Source: Prauserella_A sp040645195 (GTDB taxonomy: Bacteria; Actinomycetota; Actinomycetes; Mycobacteriales; Pseudonocardiaceae). Taken from it: a stretch of DNA of 64,000 nucleotides. Positions 54,217 through 62,350 of the stretch are shown piece by piece. The stretch spans positions 186,001-250,000 of the forward strand of contig NZ_JBEYXW010000006.1 in assembly GCF_040645195.1 (NCBI RefSeq). The letters run 5' to 3'. The notes below the pieces were generated by a model. The model ran no database searches. It was not told the origin of the DNA and saw nothing but the letters and a program-made list of their open reading frames with translations. The position numbers and the translations under genes were made by a program. Every line of letters begins with the position of its first letter. Position 1 is the first letter of the stretch.

Positions 54217-54258
54217 GGTGCGGGCAGCCGGCTAAATGGGGTGCGGGCTGCCCGCACC
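54217..54258. repeat. Nested inverted repeats able to form alternative hairpins
   Basis: GGTGCGGGCAGCC (54217-54229) pairs perfectly over 13 bp with GGCTGCCCGCACC (54246-54258). The second arm is also half of a 19-bp perfect palindrome, GGTGCGGGCTGCCCGCACC (54240-54258). The last segment can thus pair with either of two upstream copies, like competing hairpins of an attenuator. No leader peptide was identified. Confidence 0.7.
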
Positions 54259-54613
54259 GCCAACTTTCCCGCTGTACGGGGGATTCCTGCTCTCCTTCGA
54301 TGTCAGTTTCTTGTCGCCGGTGCGAACTCGCGGGACTTGTTGATCAATGCGCCCTTGTCCGGGGCCTGCCATGTCCTGCTTACCGAACATGCTTTGCGCG
54401 AACGGTCCGTTCGTGCCGGGTGAGATGTCCGACGACGCCGCCGAGCTTGGGTTCGCAACCCGGCGCCGGCGCTGGGTTTCCTGTCCGCACTTTCTTGATA
54501 TCGCAACGAAAGCCGTGGCCGTCGGCGTATCGCAGCTGGCGGCCGCTCAGTGTGCCGAGCGCGCGGCGTCGACTCTGCTTACACCGGGTTCCGCGACAAG
54601 ACTGGTGACAATA

Positions 54614-54625
54614 GAACATACGTTC
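54614..54625. promoter_or_regulatory. LexA (SOS) box upstream of the DUF222 gene
   Basis: GAACATACGTTC matches GAACnnnnGTTC exactly and is followed by GA, as in the extended actinobacterial consensus. It lies 84 bp before the ATG at 54710. Genes of the 13E12/DUF222 family in Mycobacterium tuberculosis are known to be under LexA, so the pairing fits. Confidence 0.72.
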
Positions 54626-54709
54626 GATACTGTCTGTGCAGACACCGCCGTTGTGGACGGCGATGGGCTGCCATGCCATACACCTGGTCAGAACGAGAGG
54701 TTGAAACCT

Positions 54710-55522
54710 ATGTTGCACGAGCTGTCATTGGAAGGACTGAGCGGAGGTGATCTCGTGCGCACCATTCAAGCGCTCCAAGAGGAGATCTGCAGGCTCGAGG
54801 CGTTGCGACTGAAGGCCGTCGCTCGGCTCGACGATCTCACGAAAGATAAGGATGGTCTGGCGAAGCAGCTCGCGAATATTCTGAGTGTTTCGGAAACGTC
54901 GGCCCACAAGGAGATCGGGCTGGCCAAGGCGCTGACAACTCGGTTGCCTAACACGCTGGAAGCCATGCAGCGAGGGGATCTGGATGCACTCAAGGCGAGC
55001 AAGCTTGCTGGGCCAACAAGTCCGCTGACTGACGAACAGGCTCGCGAGGTCGATGCCGTGATGGCAACCCGTACTCGCGGCAAGACTCCTTCCGCCCTGC
55101 GGCGTTCGGTCAATCGTGCGGTCGCGAAGACGGACCCCATAGGGACCGGAGTTCGAGCCGTGCCGCAAGTCGCCGTGGGAAAGGTTGACCTGATTCATCG
55201 ACAGCGAGGAACCGTTCGACTTGCTGGTGACCTACCAGTGAATGCAGGAGTGGCTGCCTTTGCCCGCATTGATGCTGAGGCGCGTCGCCGACGGAATGAC
55301 GCAGAAGGTAAGACGCTCGACCAGCTACGTGCCGATGTGTTCGCCGACCTGCTGTTGCAGGGGGTGAGTCAACGTAGTGCTAGTCGAGAATCGAAGTTCT
55401 CAACACGTTTCCGTCGACGCCGTTCCATGCGTGTTCTCGGCGCATTGGCCCCGTCGCAGGGTTTCGGGACAGAGGGTCAGACATCGGTATCACCGGCGGA
55501 CGGCGTTCCGTCTGGTGGGTGA
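54710..55522 (+). pseudogene. 13E12/DUF222 family protein, truncated before the HNH domain
   Basis: The 270-residue frame holds the N-terminal DUF222 domain: GDLVRTIQALQEEICRLEAL, the HTH-like ILSVSETSAHKEIGLAKALT, and the conserved TLDQLRADVFADLLLQG near residue 205-221. In full members (about 400-500 residues) an HNH nuclease domain follows; here the reading changes to arginine-rich unrelated sequence and stops. Weak echoes in another frame (LVGDSGQVRSTVIHDRG) suggest that the nuclease end is decayed. ATG at 54710 fits the family start. SOS control is likely from the upstream box. Confidence 0.75.
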
Positions 55523-55649
55523 CTCTGGACAGGTTCGGTCGACGGTGATCCACGATCGCGGGCCGCGGGGGTTGAAACCGATGGGTCCTTCTGACGGTGA
55601 TAGTCGAGGTTGCCGAAGGTTCATCCTCGCGATCGGCGCCGTGGCGTGC

Positions 55650-56360
55650 TTAGCGCTCGTCGCCCTGCTGGGGCGGTTCGGGTGGTCTCGTTGGAGGCCA
55701 CGGTGGCGCAGCCGGTGGTGCGTCGGCGTTTGCAGGTGGGGGCGTTGGCGCTGGGAAGCCATACCGCGGTGTGATCGGTTCCGAATCCATCGCCCGGTCG
55801 GCGAGCATCAGCCGAAGCGCGAGAGCTGTGGCAACAATGCCAAGCAATGTCGCGCCGATGAACAGCCACAAACCCAACCCGATGGCGGATTGGACCTGGA
55901 AGGCATCATTGCCAGTCGCTGCACCCGTTGGGCGCAGCGTGTCTTGGAGGCTCAGAACCTGCATCAGCACGGTCCACACAACACCCGCAAGAAACGCCGT
56001 ACCAATGGCCGTCGTCAAGACGGCAGCGCCGCGCGCACGCGGACCAGCCCTGTCTCGTATGGCAAGCACTGCCGCCAGGCCGGCGAGGATCAGAAGAAGT
56101 GCGGCGAATATCAAGGGCAGGCCGTTGTTCGGCACACCGCCTTCCTGGTCGCTGGCGCTGGTTGTGAATCCCCAGCTCGTGACAGTCATCTCGAATTGTG
56201 TGCTGCCGAGGACCGTCAGTTGGCCCGAGAAAATCGGCAAGAAGGAACCGGCGATGGTCAGTCCTGCAGCAATGAAAGCCAACGCTGCCGCGACCACGCC
56301 AAGTGGCCGCGGCGATGCGGAAGGCTGCGCGCCGGGTTGTACGGGTCCAAGACTGGACAT
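55650..56360 (-). CDS. Four-TM membrane protein with proline-rich tail
   Basis: The 236-residue protein has membrane segments at about 20-45, 84-104, 114-138 and 158-182, an outer loop between the first two, and a cytoplasmic tail rich in proline (PAPTPPPANADAPPAAPPWP). No family name could be given, but the layout is common in actinobacterial membrane proteins of unknown function. It does not share an operon with the ABC ATPase, which lies 72 bp away on the same strand upstream. Confidence 0.7.
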   Translation of the reverse strand: MSSLGPVQPGAQPSASPRPLGVVAAALAFIAAGLTIAGSFLPIFSGQLTVLGSTQFEMTVTSWGFTTSASDQEGGVPNNGLPLIFAALLLILAGLAAVLAIRDRAGPRARGAAVLTTAIGTAFLAGVVWTVLMQVLSLQDTLRPTGAATGNDAFQVQSAIGLGLWLFIGATLLGIVATALALRLMLADRAMDSEPITPRYGFPAPTPPPANADAPPAAPPWPPTRPPEPPQQGDER

Positions 56361-56432
56361 CGGTCAATCGTGCCACCATGCCAGCCTTGGCAACAGGCCC
56401 GAGGGTCGGACCCGAATACCGGGCGGCATCGG

Positions 56433-57539
56433 TCAGGCAGTCAGGCGCTGCCCCGTCTGGGGATTGAATGCGTGCGGGGCTTCAGGGGCGCGCAGACTGA
56501 CCCGGATCGTGTCGCCGAAGGCGGGCGTGGTCTGTGTTTCTGTGCGGAAGATGAACCGCTCCTGGCCGCCGCCGATGTCTACTCGACCGTAGACGTAGGC
56601 GTCGGAACCCAGCACCTCGACAAGTTCGACTTTGAGTTCGAGTGCGGCTTCCCCGGGTTGGGCGGGGCGCAGGCCTTCCGGTCGGATGCCCACGGTCACC
56701 TCGCGCAGGCCGCTTGCTTCAGGTCCGGCGAGGAGGTCCCTCGCGATCGGTACAGTGAGGCCGTCCAGCTTGGCGCCCTCCGATGTCAATGGCACGGTCG
56801 TCAGGTTCATTCCGGGCGAACCGATGAACCCGGCCACGAACACATTGAGTGGTGTGTCGTACAGCGCGCGCGGGGTGTCGCATTGTTGCAGGACGCCGTT
56901 CTTGAGGACGGCGACCCGGTGGCCCATGGTCATGGCTTCGATCTGGTCATGTGTGACGTAGACCGTGGTGGTGCCGAGCCGGCTCTGCAAGGCCGTGATG
57001 TTGGCTCGGGTTTCGACGCGCAGCTTGGCGTCCAGGTTGGACAACGGTTCGTCCATCAGGAACACGGCTGGTTCCCGGACAATGGCTCGGCCCATCGCGA
57101 CGCGCTGCCTCTGCCCTCCAGACAAGGCCTTGGGTTTGCGGTCGAGATAGTCGGTGAGATCGAGGAGGCGGGCCGCGTCCCTGACGCGCTGCGCGATCTC
57201 TGACTTGCCGACGCGCTTGATCTTCAGCGCAAAGCCCATGTTCTCGGCTACCGTCATGTGCGGGTAGAGAGCATAGGACTGGAACACCATCGCGATGTCA
57301 CGGTTCTTCGGCGACACATCGGTGACGTCGCGGCCGCCGATGGTGATCGAGCCCTCATCGACGTCCTCCAAGCCGGCGAGCATGCGCAGCGCGGTGGACT
57401 TCCCCGACCCCGAAGGGCCCACCAGTACCAAGAACTCACCGTCGGCGATGTCGAGCGAAAGCTTGTCGACGGCGCGGACGGGGGGATTGCCGGAGAAAAC
57501 TCGGGACGCTTCGCGGAACGACACATCAGCCATACGCAT
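56433..57539 (-). CDS. Sugar-type ABC transporter ATPase (MsiK/UgpC-like), orphan
   Basis: The 368-residue ATPase has Walker A GPSGSGKST near residue 42, signature LSGGQRQRVAMGRA near 138, Walker B FLMDEPLSNLDAKLR and a C-terminal OB/TOBE domain (about 240-368) as in MsmK, UgpC and MsiK. Such ATPases can serve several carbohydrate importers; none of the usual permease or binding-protein genes is nearby. It is divergent from a ROK repressor with a palindrome between, so it is probably sugar-responsive. A second ATG at 57533 is an equal start candidate. Confidence 0.92.
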   Translation of the reverse strand: MRMADVSFREASRVFSGNPPVRAVDKLSLDIADGEFLVLVGPSGSGKSTALRMLAGLEDVDEGSITIGGRDVTDVSPKNRDIAMVFQSYALYPHMTVAENMGFALKIKRVGKSEIAQRVRDAARLLDLTDYLDRKPKALSGGQRQRVAMGRAIVREPAVFLMDEPLSNLDAKLRVETRANITALQSRLGTTTVYVTHDQIEAMTMGHRVAVLKNGVLQQCDTPRALYDTPLNVFVAGFIGSPGMNLTTVPLTSEGAKLDGLTVPIARDLLAGPEASGLREVTVGIRPEGLRPAQPGEAALELKVELVEVLGSDAYVYGRVDIGGGQERFIFRTETQTTPAFGDTIRVSLRAPEAPHAFNPQTGQRLTA

Positions 57540-57572
57540 TGTCTATCCGATCACAAGCGCTAGCAGCTAGGC

Positions 57573-57597
57573 TTAGATAGTCTAGTAGACGAACTAA
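57573..57597. promoter_or_regulatory. Palindromic operator between the ABC ATPase and ROK genes
   Basis: An imperfect 25-bp dyad runs TTAGATAGTCTAGTAGACG then AACTAA; its core GTCTAGTAGAC is perfect and 20 of 25 positions are symmetric. It is AT-rich like known ROK/NagC sites and lies 11 bp before the ROK start and 34 bp before the ATPase start. Confidence 0.6.
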
Positions 57598-57607
57598 TCA
57601 GGGGATC

Positions 57608-58816
57608 ATGGAGCGAGACTCGCCTGCCCGGCCGGCGCAGCAGCACGAGCACAACCTGGCGCTGATCATGCGGTTGGTGGCGCGCACAGGCGCCGTGTCG
57701 CGGGCGAAGCTCGCGCACGACAGCGGGCTGACCAAATCCACCGTCACCCAGCTGACCGGGGAACTCGTCGGTGGTGGTCTCCTCCGGGAGATCGGTACGG
57801 GCCCCGCCCGCGGGCCCGGCAGGCCGGCGAACCTGCTCGTGCTCGACTCGCTGGGGCCGGTCGGCATCGGGTTGCAGGTCGGCGTCGACCACGTTGCCGG
57901 ATACCTGACAGATCTCACCGGCAAGATCCGCGACCGCGCGCTCCGGCGGGCCGATGACCTGCGTGGGGATCCACTGCGTGTGATTAAGGCTGCTGAGCCG
58001 GTGTTGCGTCGATTGATCAATGCGGCGAACAGTACCGATAACGTAGTCGCCGGGGTGGCGGTCGGCCTACCCGGGCGTGTCAGAGACGCGACTGTGGTCC
58101 GTTCCACGGTCCTCGGCTGGAGCGAGACCAATCTGCCCTGGTTGCTCGGCGACCGGCTAGATGCGCTCGGTGCTGGAAGTATCCCGGTGACCGTGCACAA
58201 CAGTCACCATCTCGCGGCTCATGCTGAGCAGTGGTTCACCGGTGACAACGCCGAGATCCTGGTCTACGTGGGCGGGGAACCGGTCCTGGGCGCAGGCATT
58301 CTGGCCGGCGGCCAGGTGCGTGGCGGGGCACGGGGCGCGGCCGGTGAACTCGCGCACGTTCGCGTCAGTTTCGGTGACCTGCCGTGCGCCTGCGGCGGCG
58401 TCGGATGCCTGGACACGGTGGCTGGTCAGCAAGCGCTGTCGCGAGCGTCAGGTGTCGACATGCCGAGCCGTTCCCGACTGGTCGGCGGTGATGGCCCACT
58501 CCCTGCGCTGCTCGAATCCGGGGAGCGGCGGGCCGTCGCCGCAGCCCGCCGCGCGGCCGAAGGACTCGGCGAGGTCCTAGGCGGCCTCGTGCCGGCATTG
58601 GACCCGGACGTCATCGTGCTGGGCGGTCACTTCGCCACGCTCGGTGCACCGTTCTTGGAACGCGTCCGCGGCGAGCTGGCTCAACAGTGCCCCGAGCTGG
58701 GCGCAGATATGCGGATCCGCCCTTCCCGGCTACCTCCAGATGTGGTCGCGCGGGCCGCCGCCACTACCGTCACCCAACACCTCATCGAAGATCCAGCGGT
58801 CCGGCTGGCTGAGTAG
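57608..58816 (+). CDS. ROK family transcriptional regulator
   Basis: The 402-residue NagC/XylR-type repressor has a winged HTH (residues 15-65: GAVSRAKLAHDSGLTKSTVT, then GGGLLREIG) and a ROK domain with VAVGLPGRV near 138 and the zinc site H-x(n)-CxCGxxGC in ELAHVRVSFGDLPCACGG, followed by VGCLD. ROK proteins with this HTH sense sugars or sugar phosphates. It probably controls itself and the divergent ABC ATPase through the dyad at 57573. The sugar is not known. Confidence 0.92.
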   Translation: MERDSPARPAQQHEHNLALIMRLVARTGAVSRAKLAHDSGLTKSTVTQLTGELVGGGLLREIGTGPARGPGRPANLLVLDSLGPVGIGLQVGVDHVAGYLTDLTGKIRDRALRRADDLRGDPLRVIKAAEPVLRRLINAANSTDNVVAGVAVGLPGRVRDATVVRSTVLGWSETNLPWLLGDRLDALGAGSIPVTVHNSHHLAAHAEQWFTGDNAEILVYVGGEPVLGAGILAGGQVRGGARGAAGELAHVRVSFGDLPCACGGVGCLDTVAGQQALSRASGVDMPSRSRLVGGDGPLPALLESGERRAVAAARRAAEGLGEVLGGLVPALDPDVIVLGGHFATLGAPFLERVRGELAQQCPELGADMRIRPSRLPPDVVARAAATTVTQHLIEDPAVRLAE

Positions 58817-59199
58817 TTCTACGGCAAGGATGTCTTTCCCGACAGGATGATGAGGTGGCTCCGACCTACGTTTCATCCACGGTTCCTTCTCGGCTTGAAC
58901 GACGACCGCATCCACACTGGACTGGCTGCAAAGAACCTGCACCCGCCCCGGCCCGTTCCGACACCAAGGGCGCGGACGGTTGCTATGGTCGGTGAGCTCT
59001 GGGGAGTGGGTGCCAGGACACGTGTGCGATCGGGCAGGCTGCGCGGCGCTCGACGAGCCGGTGACGGCCCTGCAAAGGTCAGCGGAGCGTTACCGTGGGC
59101 TTGGACGGGCCTTCCGATCGGCGCACGGGCTGGTCGCACCCGTCCTGCCGCCGAAAAGACCCGTTCACACATCAGGCCCACCAGTCGTCACTGCAACTG
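58817..59199. other. 383-bp gap without a convincing gene
   Basis: Short plus-strand frames reach about 80-118 codons but lack ribosome sites, known motifs or typical codon use. It may hold the transcript ends of the convergent ROK and SRPBCC genes. No notable repeat was found. Confidence 0.45.
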
Positions 59200-59832
59200 T
59201 TAGCTGTGTTGTTCGGTGAGGTCCGGCGCGTGTAGTGCCAGCGCTGCAGTGGTCGCCCTGGTGATCTCGGCGGGCGCCGCAGTCCCCGCCGCCTCGGTGG
59301 CACTGGCCCAGGCGCTGATCACATGCTGGGAGAATCGCTGTACGTCGGGAGACTGTCGCCAGACCACCGGCCCGTGGGCCCGCTCGCCGCGCAGCAGCTG
59401 GTCGAGCGCGAGGAGACTGACGTCCCAACCGGGGCCCAGCTGCACGGGGACAGTGTCGCTCCAGGTGGTTTCCGACGGCGTCGTGTGTGTCAACTCGAGC
59501 ACCGTGCCGCCGTCGTCATCCGCCGCCAAGCGCAGTTGCACCGTACCTCCCCCTGGGTCCCAGCCCAGCCGTAGCAGGTGCGGGCGCTCGCATCGCAGGA
59601 TCTCGCCGGAGGCAACGTCGCCGAGCTGGAACCGGCCGCCAACGTGGAGATCGCCGCTGACCGGCGCGTACCACCCTCCGATGCGGGCAGGGTTGGTCAC
59701 GGCGGCCCACACCTCCTCAACACTGGTCGGATAGCGGCGGCGCAGCAGTACACCCGCTGTCTGGTCACCTGCATCCGACTGTCTGCTGACCTCGCGGTAC
59801 ACGCACGTGAGTTGGGTCGCGATGTCGATCAT
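59200..59832 (-). CDS. SRPBCC (AHSA1-like) domain protein
   Basis: The 210-residue START-like fold protein of the Aha1/AHSA1 group carries RRYPTSVEEVWAAVTNPAR near residue 31-49, GGWYAPVSGDLHVGGRFQLG near 52-71, and GWDVSLLALDQLLRGE near 135-150. These proteins bind hydrophobic ligands; the role is unknown. ATG at 59832 lies 12 bases after GGAGGG; the longer frame to 59868 begins inside that site. A short helical N-terminal part precedes the domain. Confidence 0.87.
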   Translation of the reverse strand: MIDIATQLTCVYREVSRQSDAGDQTAGVLLRRRYPTSVEEVWAAVTNPARIGGWYAPVSGDLHVGGRFQLGDVASGEILRCERPHLLRLGWDPGGGTVQLRLAADDDGGTVLELTHTTPSETTWSDTVPVQLGPGWDVSLLALDQLLRGERAHGPVVWRQSPDVQRFSQHVISAWASATEAAGTAAPAEITRATTAALALHAPDLTEQHS

Positions 59833-59932
59833 CGGTTGTGTGTGCCCTCCCTCCCGCGGCCACCACATGGCCTGCCGCGCGCACGCGCGTATCTTCCCCG
59901 CCCGGCTGTCGCCAGCGCAACGCTCGCCGCGC

Positions 59933-60280
59933 TCAGCCGGGTGGCCAGGTCATGCCGCGGCCTCCCAGCACGTGGCAATGCGCGTGGAAGACCGTCTGGT
60001 TGGCGTCGGGTCCGGTGTTGAAGACCATGCGGTAGCCGGTGGCGTTCACGCTGTCGAGTTTCGCGACCTCACCGGCCACCGCCAGCACCTCGCCCGCCAG
60101 CGCAGGGTCGGCTGCGGCCATCGCGGCGGCATCGGCGTAGTGCACTTTCGGGATCACCAGGATGTGAGTCGGCGCCTGCGCGGCGATGTCGCGAAAGGCC
60201 AGAACGGTGTCGGTCTCGTGGACTACCGTTGCCGGGATCGCACCATCCACGATCCGGCAGAACATGCACTCGGTACTCAT
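59933..60280 (-). CDS. HIT family nucleotide-binding protein
   Basis: This 115-residue histidine-triad protein has H99, H101 and H103 in VFHAHCHVLGG and zinc-binding C5 and C8 in CMFCRIV. HIT proteins of this HINT type hydrolyse nucleotide phosphoramidates and related compounds. The start at 60280 places CxxC at the N-terminus as in the family, and TACAGT seven bases upstream suggests a leaderless mRNA. Confidence 0.94.
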   Translation of the reverse strand: MSTECMFCRIVDGAIPATVVHETDTVLAFRDIAAQAPTHILVIPKVHYADAAAMAAADPALAGEVLAVAGEVAKLDSVNATGYRMVFNTGPDANQTVFHAHCHVLGGRGMTWPPG

Positions 60281-60287
60281 CGTGTTC

Positions 60288-60293
60288 ACTGTA
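60288..60293 (-). promoter_or_regulatory. Candidate -10 for leaderless HIT gene
   Basis: TACAGT on the minus strand is seven bases upstream of the ATG at 60280. No ribosome site lies between them. Confidence 0.5.
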
Positions 60294-60370
60294 GAGACAT
60301 CGGTAACGTCCTTCCGCATGGCAACGGGACGCCGAAAACTCTGCCAGCGTCCCGCAGCGGAATGATCGTT

Positions 60371-60721
60371 TCAGTTTCCCTTGTGGTAGGCCTCGGTAAC
60401 CTCGGACGGAATGCGGCCGCGTTCGGAAATGTCGAAACCGTTCTTGCGTGCCCAGGCGCGAATCGCCTGATTCTGCTCCCGGTCGGCGGTCGACGACCGG
60501 GCAGGCGCCACGCCGTTGGAACGCTTGCCCGAGGGGCGTTTGCGGCCACCCGCGCGGCGTCCGTGCTCGATGTACTGCGCCAGCGAATCGCGCAACTCTT
60601 CGGCATTGTCTGCGGACAGATCGATCTCGTAGGTGACACCGTCCAGGGCGAACTCGACGGTCTCGTCGGCGTCGGAACCGTCAAGATCGTCCACGAGGGA
60701 GACAAGAATCTGCTGCGCCAC
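60371..60721 (-). CDS. lsr2: Lsr2, nucleoid-associated xenogeneic silencer
   Basis: The 116-residue H-NS-like protein of actinobacteria binds AT-rich DNA. The N-terminal oligomerisation domain (1-60; QILVSLVDDLDGSDADETVE) is joined by a basic linker (RKRPSGKRSN) to the DNA-binding domain (75-116) with the minor-groove motif R101-G102-R103 in SERGRIPSEV. GTG at 60721 has AGGAGG at proper spacing; an upstream start would break the conserved N-terminus. The AT-rich stretch just upstream (60780-60850) could be a self-binding site. Confidence 0.96.
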   Translation of the reverse strand: MAQQILVSLVDDLDGSDADETVEFALDGVTYEIDLSADNAEELRDSLAQYIEHGRRAGGRKRPSGKRSNGVAPARSSTADREQNQAIRAWARKNGFDISERGRIPSEVTEAYHKGN

Positions 60722-60847
60722 CGTTCCTCCTGCTTTGTGGGGACAAGGCAAATGCGAATTGCCTTCTCCGGCGGAAGTGTACCGGATGCCGCCTATCCGC
60801 GGATGTAAGAAAGGAATCTGACAGCGGCTTGTTATGTTTAGCAGCGG

Positions 60848-61633
60848 TTATGCACCGGTATCGAGATGAACGGTGTCACCGGGACGCAGGGTGCCGCCAC
60901 CGAGCACTTCGGCGTAGCAGCCCATCTCGATGTGGCCGTACTCCTGCGCGAGCAGCCGAGGCACCCGCAGATCCCGTCGCGCCGTGGCCGGATCCACCTC
61001 CGTGGCCGCGCACCGCTTGGTCTTGAGCACCACGCGCAGGCGTAGCCGGCCGATCCGCATCTCGCTGCCGACCAGATCTCGTTCGCACCACGGTGGCAGG
61101 CCGTCGACGTAGACGTTGGCGCGAAACCGGAGCGGATCGACGTGCCGGCCGATACGCTGCGCCAGATCGCGCACCGAGGCCAGGTTGACCAGCGAGATCG
61201 CGTTCATCATCGCATCGGAGACCACCGAGACATCGGTGAACCGCCGCCCTTCGACACGGGCCAGCACCGGCGGGTCTTCCGGAGCCCGGCCCAGCGCCCG
61301 CCCGAAGAACGCAGCCGCGTCGGCGGCGCCTGTGTCTGTGGTCAGCGTCGTCGCGAGAACCTGGCGCCCGTCGACGTGCACCCGCAGCATTCCGCTGGCC
61401 GGGTCGAGGTGCGTTGCCAACCCGGCGAGCCGCTCGTCGCGCGCCAGCATGAAGAACTGCGTCTTCGGCAGGGGGCGCGTAATCCCCGGCACGTACCGGC
61501 CATCGGGCCTCGCCAATGCGAAAACCCTGTCGTGCGGAATCCCCTCGCCCGGCTCGAGCGTCGCCGCGGCCAGACGCTGCGGGCTCAGGCCCTTGATCGG
61601 GTAGACGTACAGGCTGTCGACGTTTCCGGTCAT
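60848..61633 (-). CDS. MOSC domain protein with MOSC N-terminal beta-barrel
   Basis: The 261-residue protein has the MOSC_N domain (1-110; LYVYPIKGLSPQRL) and a MOSC domain (120-260) with the sulfur-carrying cysteine C208 in KTKRCAATEVDP. MOSC proteins handle sulfur or reduce N-hydroxylated compounds using molybdenum cofactor. Neither molybdenum genes nor partner reductase are adjacent. Length fits the single-subunit bacterial MOSC group. Confidence 0.9.
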   Translation of the reverse strand: MTGNVDSLYVYPIKGLSPQRLAAATLEPGEGIPHDRVFALARPDGRYVPGITRPLPKTQFFMLARDERLAGLATHLDPASGMLRVHVDGRQVLATTLTTDTGAADAAAFFGRALGRAPEDPPVLARVEGRRFTDVSVVSDAMMNAISLVNLASVRDLAQRIGRHVDPLRFRANVYVDGLPPWCERDLVGSEMRIGRLRLRVVLKTKRCAATEVDPATARRDLRVPRLLAQEYGHIEMGCYAEVLGGGTLRPGDTVHLDTGA

Positions 61634-61745
61634 CGTCTCGTGCTCCCCTCGCCGTGGGCACCGTATCCCGCTAGATCCGATCTAGCGTTCGCGCCTACCG
61701 GATCTCGCGCCTGATCTGTGAAGGCAGCACCTGCAGGGAGGTCTG

Positions 61746-62318
61746 ATGGGTGATGGGGAGACGCTCCGCGTGGCGGTGATCATCGGCAGCACCCGCGACG
61801 GCAGGGTCGGCCCCGCTGTGGGCGCGTGGTTCACCGGTGCGGCGCGGCGCCGTGACGATATGGCTGTGACCCTGGTGGATCTCGCGGACTTCGAGCTGCC
61901 GTCCCGGCTGCCCGACACGGCGACCGCGCCAATGGTGGAGTTTGCGGCCCGGATCCGGTGGGCGGACGCGTTCGTGGTCGTGACCCCCGAGTACAACCGC
62001 AGCTTCCCCGCCTCCCTGAAGCAGGCGATCGACGTCGCCTATGACGAATGGCACGCCAAACCGGCCGGGTTCGTGTCCTACGGCTTTCGCTCGGCCGGGT
62101 TGTACGCGGTCGAACAACTGCGCGGAGTGTTCACCGAACTGCATGTGGTTACGATGCGCGACACTGTCAGCTTCAACCTTCTCGATGACGGCGTCGAGGG
62201 CGGCAGACCCCCGCCGAGCGAGGCACTCGACCGTGCCGTGACCGCGATGCTCGACCAGCTTGCGTGGTGGGGCTGCGCGCTGCGCTCCGCCCGGACCACG
62301 TGCCCCTACGTGTGCTGA
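61746..62318 (+). CDS. NADPH-dependent FMN reductase
   Basis: The 190-residue flavodoxin-like reductase has the FMN phosphate loop IIGSTRDGRVGP near residue 13 and the second flavin loop VTPEYNRSFPASLKQAID near 79-96, both standard for the FMN_red/azoreductase group. GGGAGG precedes the ATG. The C-terminus is cysteine-containing (ARTTCPYVC). It is 32 bp upstream of the DrrA-type gene and may share its transcript; the substrate is unknown. Confidence 0.93.
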   Translation: MGDGETLRVAVIIGSTRDGRVGPAVGAWFTGAARRRDDMAVTLVDLADFELPSRLPDTATAPMVEFAARIRWADAFVVVTPEYNRSFPASLKQAIDVAYDEWHAKPAGFVSYGFRSAGLYAVEQLRGVFTELHVVTMRDTVSFNLLDDGVEGGRPPPSEALDRAVTAMLDQLAWWGCALRSARTTCPYVC

Positions 62319-62350
62319 GGGCGACCCCTGCGACTGATGGAAGGACCTCG

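Larger units (their letters stand above)
54068..54709. other. 642-bp gap with nested hairpins and a LexA box
   Basis: No convincing gene. It holds a direct repeat AGTTCTGGG (two copies near 54175-54190), a cluster of nested inverted repeats at 54217-54258 and an SOS box at 54614-54625. GC content is lower than in flanking genes. It is best read as the upstream control region of the DUF222 gene plus decayed sequence. Confidence 0.5.

Noticed and set aside
51524..56360. Integrated phage or conjugative island
   Set aside because: Despite patchy composition and a 13E12 fragment, no integrase, relaxase, tRNA-flanking direct repeats or phage structural genes were seen.
55377..57203. A 608-residue plus-strand protein
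   Set aside because: It is antisense to the membrane protein and to the ABC ATPase, which carry clear domains; its own sequence has no recognisable fold.
58847..59219. Small plus-strand proteins of 79-118 residues
   Set aside because: No ribosome site, no motif and codon use unlike neighbours; three overlapping frames are equally open, as expected for GC-rich non-coding DNA.
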